This document shows positions 8,661 to 15,639 of a stretch of DNA of 17,507 nt, one piece after another. The notes beneath the pieces are model-generated. The model saw only the letters and a list, made by a program, of their open reading frames with translations, made no database searches and was not told the origin of the DNA. Both the position numbers and the translations under genes were made by a program. The number at the start of each line of letters is the position of its first letter. The first letter of the stretch is position 1. Origin of the DNA: Bacillota bacterium (GTDB lineage Bacteria > Bacillota > Clostridia > Oscillospirales > Acutalibacteraceae). The stretch spans positions 1 through 17,507 of the forward strand of contig JAQXHB010000068.1 of NCBI GenBank assembly GCA_029007015.1, in the 5' to 3' direction.

Positions 8661-11048
8661 ATGAAAAAAAGGTTATTTATTCTTCTGCTCTGCACAGTTA
8701 TGACACTGGGGATTATGGTTTCTTCGACACCGTTCATTGCTTTGGCCGATGTCGAGGGCGAAACAGAGCAAACCGGCGAGGTAGAAGTAGTTAAGGATGA
8801 TGCTTCGTCGGTTATCAAGTGCGACAGTCTCTTTGAAGGCGATATAGTCAACTTTGAAAAGGTTGCCTCATCGGGTGACTTTGAACTCTACTTTGCCGAC
8901 ATCAAAAAGGATATCAATCGCACTGTGCGCAATGTTGACGGCGGCAAGGCTACCAACGAGAACGGCACCGTAAGTGTTGCCGCGCATATATTTGCCATCA
9001 AGGACAAAAAGTCGGGCGAAATTTGGTACAGTGTGCCGGCCGACGCCGCCAAGGCGACCAGCAGCGAGAAGGTAAACGAGATATCGTCGGCCCTCATGCT
9101 CACCATTAACGATAGGAACGGCGCCGCTGCCACGGTCTATTCCAGCACATCGGTCAAGGACGGCAACTATAAAGTTACCAAACTTGATAACGGTCTGCAG
9201 ATTGATTATACTGCAAGCGACAGCGGTAAGGGCTACAACATTACTGTACCGTTTGTGCTGACTTTGAATGAAAAGGGTATACGTGTTTCGGTCAATATGG
9301 CTGACATTAAGTTTGAGGGCGAGGGTTCCGCACGACTGACTGCCGTCAGCGTGATGCCTTATTTCGCCTGCGGCTTAAAGGGCACCGACGGATACATGTT
9401 TGTACCCGACGGTTGCGGCGCGCTGATTGACAACAACTATGTCAATCCAAACGGCACTGTTCTGAAGTATTACACATATGTTTATGACCGCGACCCGTCA
9501 CTCTCTATTGCAACCAAGACAGATGTTACTGAGCCGACTGTTATGCCGGTATTCGGCACCAAAATGAATAACAGTCAGGCGTGGGTTGCCGTCATTGATG
9601 AGGGCGATGCGCTTGCCACCATTCACGCGGCATACGCGCGTACATCCCTGCCCTTCACATCGCAGTATGTTGAGTTTAACTATTATGCCAGGGACACCTT
9701 CAAGACGACCGACCGTTGGTATCAAAAGGACTATGTCCAGTACGCCGCAAAGGGCAATGACTGCGAGATAGCCATCAACTACTATCTGCTGACGGGCGAT
9801 GACGCCGATTATTTCGGCATGGCCGAAATGTACCGCGAATATCTGATCGAAAAGGGCGCCGATGGCAGTGCTGTCAAGTCAGACATTGATATGTTTATCG
9901 AGACATACGGCGCATTGTCCAAGAAGGTTTCAAAGTTCGGCTTCGTTGTAAATGAACTTAAGAGCATTACTACATTTGAGCAGGCCGCTGAAATGGTCGA
10001 CAAATTCAGTGCCGCAGGCATTTCCAACATCAATCTGCGTTACACCGGCTGGATGGTAAACGGACTTGAAAATCTGCCCGTTAAAGATGCTTCGCCCGAT
10101 TCGGTGGTCGGCAGCAAATCTGATGTGACCGCACTGAATGAAAAGGTTACGGCCACCGGCGGAAATCTGTTCATGAATGTCGATTTCATTGAGACCTACG
10201 ATTCGCGCTACGGTTGGTCACTTAACAGATACACCGTGCGCAACATGATAAACGAGATACTCGAAAAGCCGCTTTACAGTATCGTTACGGGTAGGGCTAC
10301 CGGTTATATTACATATCTGACGGCACCCCGTATGTATCAAAAGCAGGTTGATGCCTTCCTCAAGGATTACAGCAAATACGGTATCAATTCTGTTTCGTCG
10401 GGTACTCTCGGCTCGCTGGTTTATTCCGACTTTACTACCAACGACGACCATTATACAAACAGACAGAGCACCGAGAAGTATATCAAAGAAACTCTGTCAA
10501 CACTTGCCGAGTCAACCGGCAATCTGATGGTCGATCAGGGCAACGGATATTCACTGGCATGTGCCGACACGGTTATCAGCGCGCCGATGTATGACAGCGG
10601 ACTGGAAATTACATCTACCGATGTTCCTTTCATGCAGATTGCATTGCACGGCCTGGTGACATACACCGAGTCTGCACACAACCAAACCTCAAGTGATAAG
10701 CAACAGCAGTTGCTCAGACAGCTTGAGACCGGCTCGGCTCCATACTATCTGCTGACCTATGAGGATTCGTCAATATTCCTTGACACCAGATTTGCGTCGA
10801 GCAACTACTCAACTCAGTACGAGGTTTGGATGGACAAAGCGGTCGAAAGTTACAAAGCCGTTTCGGGTGTTCTAAACGGCTACTGTGATAAGCCGATAAC
10901 CGACCACAAGATTATCACAGACGATGTCAGAGCCACCACATACGGCGACAGCATGACAGTGTATGTAAACTACTCCGACAGCGACTATACCTACAACGGA
11001 GTCAAAATTCCCGCAAACGGATATATCAGCGTAAAGGAGGCGGCATAA
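8661..11048 (+). CDS. Large secreted DUF5696-type protein, possible glycoside-hydrolase-like barrel
   Basis: A secreted protein of about 795 residues. ATG at 8661 is preferred over the in-frame GTG at 8646 because it gives a clean signal peptide (MKKRLFILLLCTVMTLG, cleavage near ALA|D at 29) and leaves room for GGGAGTGGG/GGGTGA at 8642-8653. There is no lipobox. Residues about 50-370 are beta-rich (N-terminal beta-sandwich type; GCGALIDNNY, FVPDG). Residues about 412-690 look like a (beta/alpha) barrel: FIETYGAL, NINLRYTGW (457-465), NLFMNVDFIETYDSRYGWS (502-520), GSLVYSDF (584-591), LMVDQGNGYSLACADTV (622-638) and DVPFMQIALHGLVTYT (654-669). The C-terminus (TVYVNYSDSDY, GVKIPANGYISV) resembles a closing beta domain of glycosidases. 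Members known to me as DUF5696 often sit beside sugar ABC and Yip1 genes. Enzymatic activity is an inference; acidic residues are plentiful but I cannot name a catalytic pair. Confidence 0.8.
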   Translation: MKKRLFILLLCTVMTLGIMVSSTPFIALADVEGETEQTGEVEVVKDDASSVIKCDSLFEGDIVNFEKVASSGDFELYFADIKKDINRTVRNVDGGKATNENGTVSVAAHIFAIKDKKSGEIWYSVPADAAKATSSEKVNEISSALMLTINDRNGAAATVYSSTSVKDGNYKVTKLDNGLQIDYTASDSGKGYNITVPFVLTLNEKGIRVSVNMADIKFEGEGSARLTAVSVMPYFACGLKGTDGYMFVPDGCGALIDNNYVNPNGTVLKYYTYVYDRDPSLSIATKTDVTEPTVMPVFGTKMNNSQAWVAVIDEGDALATIHAAYARTSLPFTSQYVEFNYYARDTFKTTDRWYQKDYVQYAAKGNDCEIAINYYLLTGDDADYFGMAEMYREYLIEKGADGSAVKSDIDMFIETYGALSKKVSKFGFVVNELKSITTFEQAAEMVDKFSAAGISNINLRYTGWMVNGLENLPVKDASPDSVVGSKSDVTALNEKVTATGGNLFMNVDFIETYDSRYGWSLNRYTVRNMINEILEKPLYSIVTGRATGYITYLTAPRMYQKQVDAFLKDYSKYGINSVSSGTLGSLVYSDFTTNDDHYTNRQSTEKYIKETLSTLAESTGNLMVDQGNGYSLACADTVISAPMYDSGLEITSTDVPFMQIALHGLVTYTESAHNQTSSDKQQQLLRQLETGSAPYYLLTYEDSSIFLDTRFASSNYSTQYEVWMDKAVESYKAVSGVLNGYCDKPITDHKIITDDVRATTYGDSMTVYVNYSDSDYTYNGVKIPANGYISVKEAA

Positions 11049-11987
11049 GTGGAAAATGCAACTGAAACCAAAGAAATGCGTGTGCGAAAGAAAAAGATGC
11101 GGCGCATGACCGAAGTACAGCGCCGCAGCCGCGCCGGCTTCCTGTTTGTACTGCCGTTTACAATCGGATTTCTGAGCTTCTATCTGCAGCCGTTGCTGAC
11201 ATCCATTGGATACACATTCCGCAATGTTCAGCCGAAGAAGGGCGGCGGAGTATCTGACACATGGATTGGCCTTGGCAACTATCAGTGGCTATTTACCGAC
11301 AACGCCGATTACCCCAAGGCGCTGCTCAACTGTTTTAAGGATATGTTGATAAACACGCCGGTAATTATCATATTCTCGCTCTTTATCGCCGTTATCCTCA
11401 ACCAGAAATTCCGCGGAAGAATGTTTGCTCGTGCCATATTCTTTATGCCGGTCATCATTTCGTCCGGTCTGGTAATGGGCATTATGAACGGTGATACGCA
11501 GATGGCTGAGGTACAGACCGATACATCGTCTGCCATATTCACGGCCAGCGGCATGGTCGAGATACTTGAGGGTATGAATTTGCCGGAGACGATAATATCG
11601 GTGTTCACCTCCATAGTCAGTCAGATATTCGATACGCTGTGGAAGTGCGGAATACAGATATTGCTGTTCCTTGCGGCACTGCAGAGCGTGTCCCCGTCAC
11701 TGTATGAGGCGGCCAAGATTGAGGGCGCTTCGGGATGGGAGTCATTCTGGAAGGTAACCTTCCCCAATGTTACACCGATTATTTTGGTAAATGTCATTTA
11801 CACAATAATAGATACCATAACCGACTCGAGTAACCAGTTGATGTCTACCATCAACTCCACAGCATTTGACAATCTGTTTTACTCCAGAGCATCTGCAATG
11901 GCATGGATATTCTTCGTGATACTGATTGCTCTAATCGGCGTGATATTCCTGATATCACGGTCATTTGTGGTATATCAATCCAAGTAA
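11049..11987 (+). CDS. Sugar ABC transporter permease, MalF/UgpA-like (pair B, first subunit)
   Basis: A 312-residue permease. GTG start directly after the TAA of the previous gene, with AAAGGAGG at 11033-11040 inside the end of that gene, so translation is probably coupled. A long basic N-terminus (RVRKKKMRRM, RRSR) precedes the first membrane segment (about 30-58). The EAA loop is YEAAKIEGASGWESFWKVTFP at 219-239. A hydrophilic extracellular insert (about 146-180, NGDTQMAEVQTDTSSAIF) between membrane segments is typical of the longer sugar permeases. With the next gene it forms the second permease pair of the cluster. Confidence 0.93.
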   Translation: MENATETKEMRVRKKKMRRMTEVQRRSRAGFLFVLPFTIGFLSFYLQPLLTSIGYTFRNVQPKKGGGVSDTWIGLGNYQWLFTDNADYPKALLNCFKDMLINTPVIIIFSLFIAVILNQKFRGRMFARAIFFMPVIISSGLVMGIMNGDTQMAEVQTDTSSAIFTASGMVEILEGMNLPETIISVFTSIVSQIFDTLWKCGIQILLFLAALQSVSPSLYEAAKIEGASGWESFWKVTFPNVTPIILVNVIYTIIDTITDSSNQLMSTINSTAFDNLFYSRASAMAWIFFVILIALIGVIFLISRSFVVYQSK

Positions 11988-12005
11988 GAGGGGAGGACAA
12001 ATCAA

Positions 12006-12941
12006 TTGAATAAACGAATATTCGCAACAAAAATCGGCGGATTGCTTTGGAAAGTATTAAGATTTGTCATCCTCGTCGGACTGTCATATGTTATACTTTA
12101 TCCGGTCATTTACATGGTGTCAATGGCTTTGCGCAGTGCCGATCAGACCATGGACCCATCGGTAGTGTGGGTGCCAAAGTATGTGGTTGCCGATAACTTC
12201 ATCGATGCTATGCAAGGAATGAAGATGTGGAAGTCAATGGGCACTACATTGGTCATTTCACTGGTCAGCGCAATGCTGCAGTTGGTTTCGTGCTCACTGG
12301 TTGGCTACGGCTTCGCACGGTTCAAGTTCAAGGGCAGCGGCGTGCTGTTTACCCTCTGCCTGCTGACGCTGATTGTTCCGGCGCAGTGTATCACAATACC
12401 GCTCTATTTCCAGTATCAGAACTTCTCTATACCGGTTATAGCGCCATTGCTTGAGAGTATCGCCGGCATCACCATACCGGGCATCAACCTGCTCGATAGT
12501 TGGCTGGTGTTCTGGCTGCAGGCAATGTTCGGCCTGGGTATACGCGGCGGACTTTACATTTACATTTTCCGCCAGTTTTTCCTCAACATTCCGTACGAAA
12601 TCGAGGAGGCTGCGCTGGTTGACGGCGCCGGTTACTTCAAGACCTTCTACCGTATAATGATGCCCAACGCCAGCGGTTCGTATTTGACTGTTTTCCTGTT
12701 CTCCATCGTTTGGTATTGGAATGACACTTTCAACTCGAACATGTTTATCACCCGCAAGAGCACATTTGCCAAAGCGCTCAGTTCATATGTCGGCAAGGTC
12801 GGTAACGGCGTTAACTCCTACGAGGGCTCGCCCAAGAGAAACGCGGCTTGCTTGCTGTTCATTGCTCCGCTTTTGCTGATGTATATGTTCCTGCAGAAGT
12901 TCTTTGTTCAGGGCGTTGAGCGTACCGGTATCGTCGGCTAA
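12006..12941 (+). CDS. Carbohydrate ABC transporter permease, MalG/UgpE-like (pair B, second subunit)
   Basis: A 311-residue permease starting at TTG, with GAGGGGAGG at 11988-11996 nine bases upstream. Membrane segments are visible near 20-42, 78-105, 113-136, 165-190, 224-240 and 281-300. The EAA loop is EAALVDGAGYFKTFYRIMMP at 201-220. The C-terminus FVQGVERTGIVG is characteristic of MalG/UgpE-type sugar permeases. It is the last gene before the operon terminator, whose stem begins 24 bases after the stop. Its SBP partner could be the lipoprotein at the head of the cluster; this is inferred by elimination. Confidence 0.93.
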   Translation: MNKRIFATKIGGLLWKVLRFVILVGLSYVILYPVIYMVSMALRSADQTMDPSVVWVPKYVVADNFIDAMQGMKMWKSMGTTLVISLVSAMLQLVSCSLVGYGFARFKFKGSGVLFTLCLLTLIVPAQCITIPLYFQYQNFSIPVIAPLLESIAGITIPGINLLDSWLVFWLQAMFGLGIRGGLYIYIFRQFFLNIPYEIEEAALVDGAGYFKTFYRIMMPNASGSYLTVFLFSIVWYWNDTFNSNMFITRKSTFAKALSSYVGKVGNGVNSYEGSPKRNAACLLFIAPLLLMYMFLQKFFVQGVERTGIVG

Positions 12942-12965
12942 ACGCACTGTTTTCAATCAAACGGT

Positions 12966-12999
12966 ATACTGCGCAGTTTCGGCTGCGCAGTATTTTTTT
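12966..12999 (+). terminator. Intrinsic terminator closing the ABC/DUF5696 cluster
   Basis: A perfect 11-bp stem (ATACTGCGCAG at 12966-12976 with CTGCGCAGTAT at 12983-12993) has a 6-base loop and seven Ts at 12993-12999. This is a textbook Rho-independent terminator for the upstream operon and isolates it from the lysine riboswitch promoter that follows. Confidence 0.93.
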
Positions 13000-13030
13000 G
13001 CCGGCAACCGACAATATATGACAAAAACAC

Positions 13031-13059
13031 TTGACAACTTGCGTATGCGATGATAAAAT
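13031..13059 (+). promoter_or_regulatory. SigA-type promoter of the lysine riboswitch unit
   Basis: A -35 box TTGACA at 13031-13036 and a -10 box TAAAAT at 13054-13059 are 17 bases apart, and TG at 13051-13052 gives an extended -10. Transcription should begin near 13066, about 18 bases before the riboswitch P1 helix. Confidence 0.85.
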
Positions 13060-13082
13060 CTCACATATAACAGTATTTTATT

Positions 13083-13236
13083 TGATAGAGGCGCGGCTGT
13101 TATCAGTAGCCACCGCAGGACAGGCATCTCAGGTGGTGAAAGGAGCAGTTGCCGAAGTGACGGGACATGCCTGGTGAACCGTCGCTGGTCTGTTGCATAA
13201 TATGCACCCGACTGTCACGCGAGTGGAGCGCTATCG
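13083..13236 (+). promoter_or_regulatory. Lysine (L-box) riboswitch aptamer
   Basis: The leader carries the hallmarks of the lysine riboswitch in order: GATAGAGGCGCG opening P1 (13084-13088) and the junction, AGTAGCC in the first arm, GGTGAAAGG then GCCGAAG in the central arms, CTGGTGAACCGTCGCTGGTC, then GACTGTCAC-GCGA-GTGGAG as the last arm with a GNRA tetraloop (13219-13222), and GCTATC closing P1 (13231-13235). Lysine binding stabilises P1. The downstream gene is a transporter, consistent with lysine-repressed uptake. The assignment rests on consensus recognised by eye; a covariance-model search (Rfam RF00168) would settle it. Confidence 0.93.
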
Positions 13237-13298
13237 GCTTACTTATATTGGTTTCATTTTAAGCCGTAGGAGCAATGAACTGCTTTTGCGGCTTTAAT
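13231..13298 (+). terminator. Riboswitch expression platform: terminator with competing antiterminator
   Basis: AAGCCGTAGGAGCA at 13261-13274 pairs over all 14 positions (three G-U wobbles) with TGCTTTTGCGGCTT at 13281-13294 around a 6-base loop; the run TAATTATT follows as a weak U-tract. Before it, CTATCGGCTT at 13231-13240, which includes the 3' strand of P1, can pair with AAGCCGTAG at 13261-13269 with one bulged base. The two pairings are exclusive. Lysine-bound P1 would free 13261-13269 to form the terminator (OFF); without lysine the antiterminator forms (ON). The ribosome binding site GGGAGG at 13303-13308 lies outside the stem, so control is most likely transcriptional. Confidence 0.8.
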
Positions 13299-13314
13299 TA
13301 TTGGGAGGAAAATT

Positions 13315-14934
13315 ATGAAAGCAAAGACAATTTTGCCAAAGATTGCAGTTGTCGTACTGGTAGTGGCTTTTGTGGTTGTATGCTGTATGACAGGCTCTAT
13401 CACAAGCCCTGTCGGGACCCTGTGGTCACTCTTGCCGCCGGTCATAGCCATCGGCTTGGCACTCATTACCAAGGAGGTTTACTCCTCGCTGTTTGTCGGT
13501 ATAGTGGTCGGCGGACTGCTTTACACCAACTTCAACCCCATACACACAGTTGACTCAATTGTCAGCGACGGCTTTATTAAGGCTGTTTCGGGTAATGCGG
13601 GCATATTTGTGTTTCTCGTTATTCTCGGCATTATCGTCGCCCTGATAAACAAGGCCGGCGGCTCTCAGGCGTTTGGCCAGTGGGCATCAAAACACATCAA
13701 AACCAAAGTGGGCGCAACCATCTGCACCTTCCTCTTTGGCGTTCTGATATTCATTGACGATTACTTCAACTGCCTGACCGTCGGCGCTGTTATGCGCCCC
13801 GTCACCGACAAGACCAAGATTTCCCGCGCCAAACTGGCCTACATCATCGACGCGACCGCCGCGCCGATTTGTATGATTGCGCCCATCTCGTCATGGGCCG
13901 CGGCCGTGTCCGGCTATGCACCCGATGGTCAGGGCATACAGTTGTTCATCCGCGCCATTCCGTACAATCTGTACTCGTTGCTGACATTTGTTTTCATCAT
14001 TTCACTGACGGTTATGAAACTGGACTACGGCCCGATGAAACTGCACGAGATGAACGCCGCGAAGGGTGATTTGTTCACCTCTGGCGGCAAACAGGGTGAG
14101 GACGAGGAACCGGCCACATCAAAGGGCAAGGTCATCGATCTCATACTGCCCATAGTCGTGCTCATCGGCGTGTGCGTATTCTCGCTGTTCTATGTCGGCC
14201 GTTGCATGGGCGATGAGTGGGTATTCGCCTCGGCCAACTATGATCCATCACTCGGTTTTGTTGACGCCTTTTCCAACACCGACGCTACGGTCGGCCTGCC
14301 GTGGGGCGGCCTGATTGCGCTGGTGGTCACCGTGATTTATTTCGTTGCTCGCCGCCTTATCAGCCTCAAAGAGGCTATGGATTGCATACCCAAGGGCTTC
14401 GTTGCCATGGTGCCGGCTATCCTCATACTGACCATGGCCACCTCGCTGAAGAACATGACCAGCCTGCTTGATTCGAGCACATTCGTGCAGAACGCATTGA
14501 GCGACGCAAGCGGCCTCAACATGCTGCTGCCGGCAATCATATTTGTCGTGGCGTGTGCTATCGCCTTCGCCACCGGCACATCGTGGGGCACATTCGGCAT
14601 ACTTATTCCCATCGTTTTGGCAATATTCCCGGTTGGAAGCACCATCGGCGTCATCTGCATGTCGGCCTGCCTGGCCGGTGCCGTTTGCGGCGACCACTGC
14701 TCACCCATTTCCGACACGACCATCATGTCGTCGGCCGGTGCTCAGTGCAATCACATAAACCATGTTTCAACTCAGTTGCCCTATGCGCTGACTGTTGCCG
14801 CCATCTCTTTTGTCGGCTACATACTGGCCGGTTTTGTCCAGAATGCGTGGATTACGCTGGCTGTGATGTCGGTTGTCACTGTGCTTGTTTTGTTGGTAAT
14901 CAAACTCATCGGCAACAAAAAGACCGCACAGTAA
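13315..14934 (+). CDS. NhaC-family antiporter-like transporter, probable lysine transporter
   Basis: A 539-residue integral membrane protein of the NhaC Na+/H+ antiporter superfamily, starting at ATG with GGGAGG at 13303-13308. It has roughly 11-12 membrane segments and the family signatures FIDDYFNCLTVGAVMRPVTDK (146-166), AAPICMIAPISSW (182-194), ATGTSWGTFGIL (419-430) and CGDHCSPISDTTIMSS (458-473) followed by AQCNHINHVSTQLPYA. A hydrophilic cytoplasmic loop (about 240-272) is rich in charged residues. NhaC-like proteins controlled by lysine riboswitches have been predicted to be lysine transporters in comparative genomics; since the leader here is an L-box, lysine uptake (or counter-transport) is more likely than simple Na+/H+ exchange. 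The gene is monocistronic and followed by stacked terminators. Direction and ion coupling cannot be read from the sequence. Confidence 0.88.
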   Translation: MKAKTILPKIAVVVLVVAFVVVCCMTGSITSPVGTLWSLLPPVIAIGLALITKEVYSSLFVGIVVGGLLYTNFNPIHTVDSIVSDGFIKAVSGNAGIFVFLVILGIIVALINKAGGSQAFGQWASKHIKTKVGATICTFLFGVLIFIDDYFNCLTVGAVMRPVTDKTKISRAKLAYIIDATAAPICMIAPISSWAAAVSGYAPDGQGIQLFIRAIPYNLYSLLTFVFIISLTVMKLDYGPMKLHEMNAAKGDLFTSGGKQGEDEEPATSKGKVIDLILPIVVLIGVCVFSLFYVGRCMGDEWVFASANYDPSLGFVDAFSNTDATVGLPWGGLIALVVTVIYFVARRLISLKEAMDCIPKGFVAMVPAILILTMATSLKNMTSLLDSSTFVQNALSDASGLNMLLPAIIFVVACAIAFATGTSWGTFGILIPIVLAIFPVGSTIGVICMSACLAGAVCGDHCSPISDTTIMSSAGAQCNHINHVSTQLPYALTVAAISFVGYILAGFVQNAWITLAVMSVVTVLVLLVIKLIGNKKTAQ

Positions 14935-14946
14935 AACAATAATATA

Positions 14947-14983
14947 AAACAGGGGCACTTCTTCGGGAAGTGTCTCCCTGTTT
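14947..14983 (+). terminator. First terminator-like hairpin after the NhaC-type gene
   Basis: AAACAGGG at 14947-14954 pairs with CCCTGTTT at 14976-14983; inside it CACTTC at 14956-14961 pairs with GAAGTG at 14967-14972, giving a two-part stem with a small asymmetric internal loop. It begins 13 bases after the stop codon. The 3' T-tract is short (TTT then GCC), so efficiency may be moderate. Confidence 0.65.
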
Positions 14984-14996
14984 GCCTGATTCTATT

Positions 14997-15024
14997 ATTC
15001 CGCAATTTCGGATTGGAATTTTTT
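14997..15024 (+). terminator. Second terminator-like hairpin with T6 tail
   Basis: ATTC at 14997-15000 and CAAT at 15003-15006 pair with GAAT at 15016-15019 and ATTG at 15012-15015, with a two-base CG bulge on the 5' side and a 5-base loop. Six Ts at 15019-15024 follow. The stem is weak, but the arrangement is terminator-like. Confidence 0.45.
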
Positions 15025-15025
15025 A

Positions 15026-15073
15026 AAACATAAAAGCCTCTGATTTCGAGCGATTTCAGAGGCCTTTATGTTT
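15026..15073 (+). terminator. Long, probably bidirectional terminator between the NhaC-type gene and the DUF2442 remnant
   Basis: An 18-position inverted repeat (15026-15043 with 15056-15073) has one A-C mismatch and a 12-base loop. The core is GCCTCTGA / TCAGAGGC. On the + strand it is followed by TTTATGTTTAATTTTTT; on the - strand the core is followed by TTTTATGTTTT. It can therefore end transcripts from both the NhaC-type gene (+) and the converging DUF4160/DUF2442 remnant (-). Confidence 0.8.
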
Positions 15074-15105
15074 AATTTTTTATTTATACTGTCGGCAAAA
15101 CAACT

Positions 15106-15422
15106 TTACCGATTGGTAATATTGCCGTATTCCCGCTTCATAGCATCAATTGAAACAACCCATTGCTTGCCGAATTTGCAAACATCAACGCCGTTCTCCC
15201 ATAATTCATCGCAGGACAAATCAAGCTCATCGTTCCAAATAATACCGTAGCCGCCAACATCGACATATACTACGCCGAAATCATTGCCACTTTCAAGCGA
15301 TTTAATGAAGGTGTTTTTTGAAACAGGGGCTATACATCGTAAATCTTAGTAACTCCCTCTGCAAATTGAACGCTCAATTTATATTCGGGCAGCGGAGATA
15401 CATTTTTAATTTTATGGAACAT
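15106..15422 (-). pseudogene. DUF2442-family gene, broken by a nonsense codon and a frameshift
   Basis: Read on the - strand from ATG at 15422 (AAGGAGGG at 15433-15426 upstream), the frame gives MFHKIKNVSPLPEYKLSVQF followed by AEGVTKIYDV, a typical DUF2442 N-terminus. Codon 31 (15332-15330) is TAG where the family usually has Lys before PLF. Reading on, PLFQK follows, and then a one-base deletion in the A6 run (T6 at 15314-15319 on +) shifts the frame. The shifted frame continues FIKSLESGNDFGVVYVDVGG, then YGIIWNDELDLSCDELWENG, the strongest DUF2442 signature, and ends at TAA 15108-15106. Restoring one base gives about 105 residues, a normal length. DUF2442 proteins have no established function and often pair with DUF4160. 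Sequencing error could explain the homopolymer shift but not the TAG. Confidence 0.85.
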
Positions 15423-15433
15423 ATAAACCCTCC

Positions 15434-15605
15434 TTATTCTAACGGCGGTAAACTTTTAAATTCCTGCGTCTCCCAAATTGTCTTAAGGTCTTTTCTATGA
15501 ATAGAAATCCATTCTAAAACCATGTTCATAGCCTTTTTGGGGTAAATGCCCTTCGAGAACTTTTCCTGTCATAAAATCAATAGTATATACACAACAATAT
15601 ACTAT
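15434..15605 (-). pseudogene. DUF4160-family gene remnant, 5'-truncated and frameshifted
   Basis: On the - strand, one frame reads CVYTIDFMTGKVLEGHLP (about 15593 down to 15540) and then runs to an early stop. A +1 shift at the CCCCAAAAA run restores KKAMNMVLEWISIHRKDL, then KTIWETQEFKSLPPLE and TAA at 15436-15434. The combined sequence matches the C-terminal two-thirds of DUF4160 proteins (LEG.LPKK, VLEW...H, WE..QEF..LPPL). The N-terminal part, usually carrying a Phe/His-rich PPHFH-like motif, is missing; its place is taken by the end of queA. The stop lies 11 bases before the DUF2442 start, the usual tandem arrangement of this pair. The upstream boundary is approximate. Confidence 0.75.
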
Positions 15606-15639
15606 ATTCCATAAACATCGGTAACCATTGAAAATTATT

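Noticed and set aside
13083..13310. T-box leader as an explanation for the structured region before the NhaC-type gene
   Set aside because: No T-box AGGGUGGnACCGCG-type block is present, whereas the L-box blocks (GATAGAGG, GCCGAAG, GCTATC) are, and the length suits the lysine aptamer.
14248..14942. Several open frames of 70-150 codons overlapping the NhaC-type gene on both strands
   Set aside because: The NhaC motifs run through this whole stretch in the main frame; the others are shadows without ribosome binding sites.
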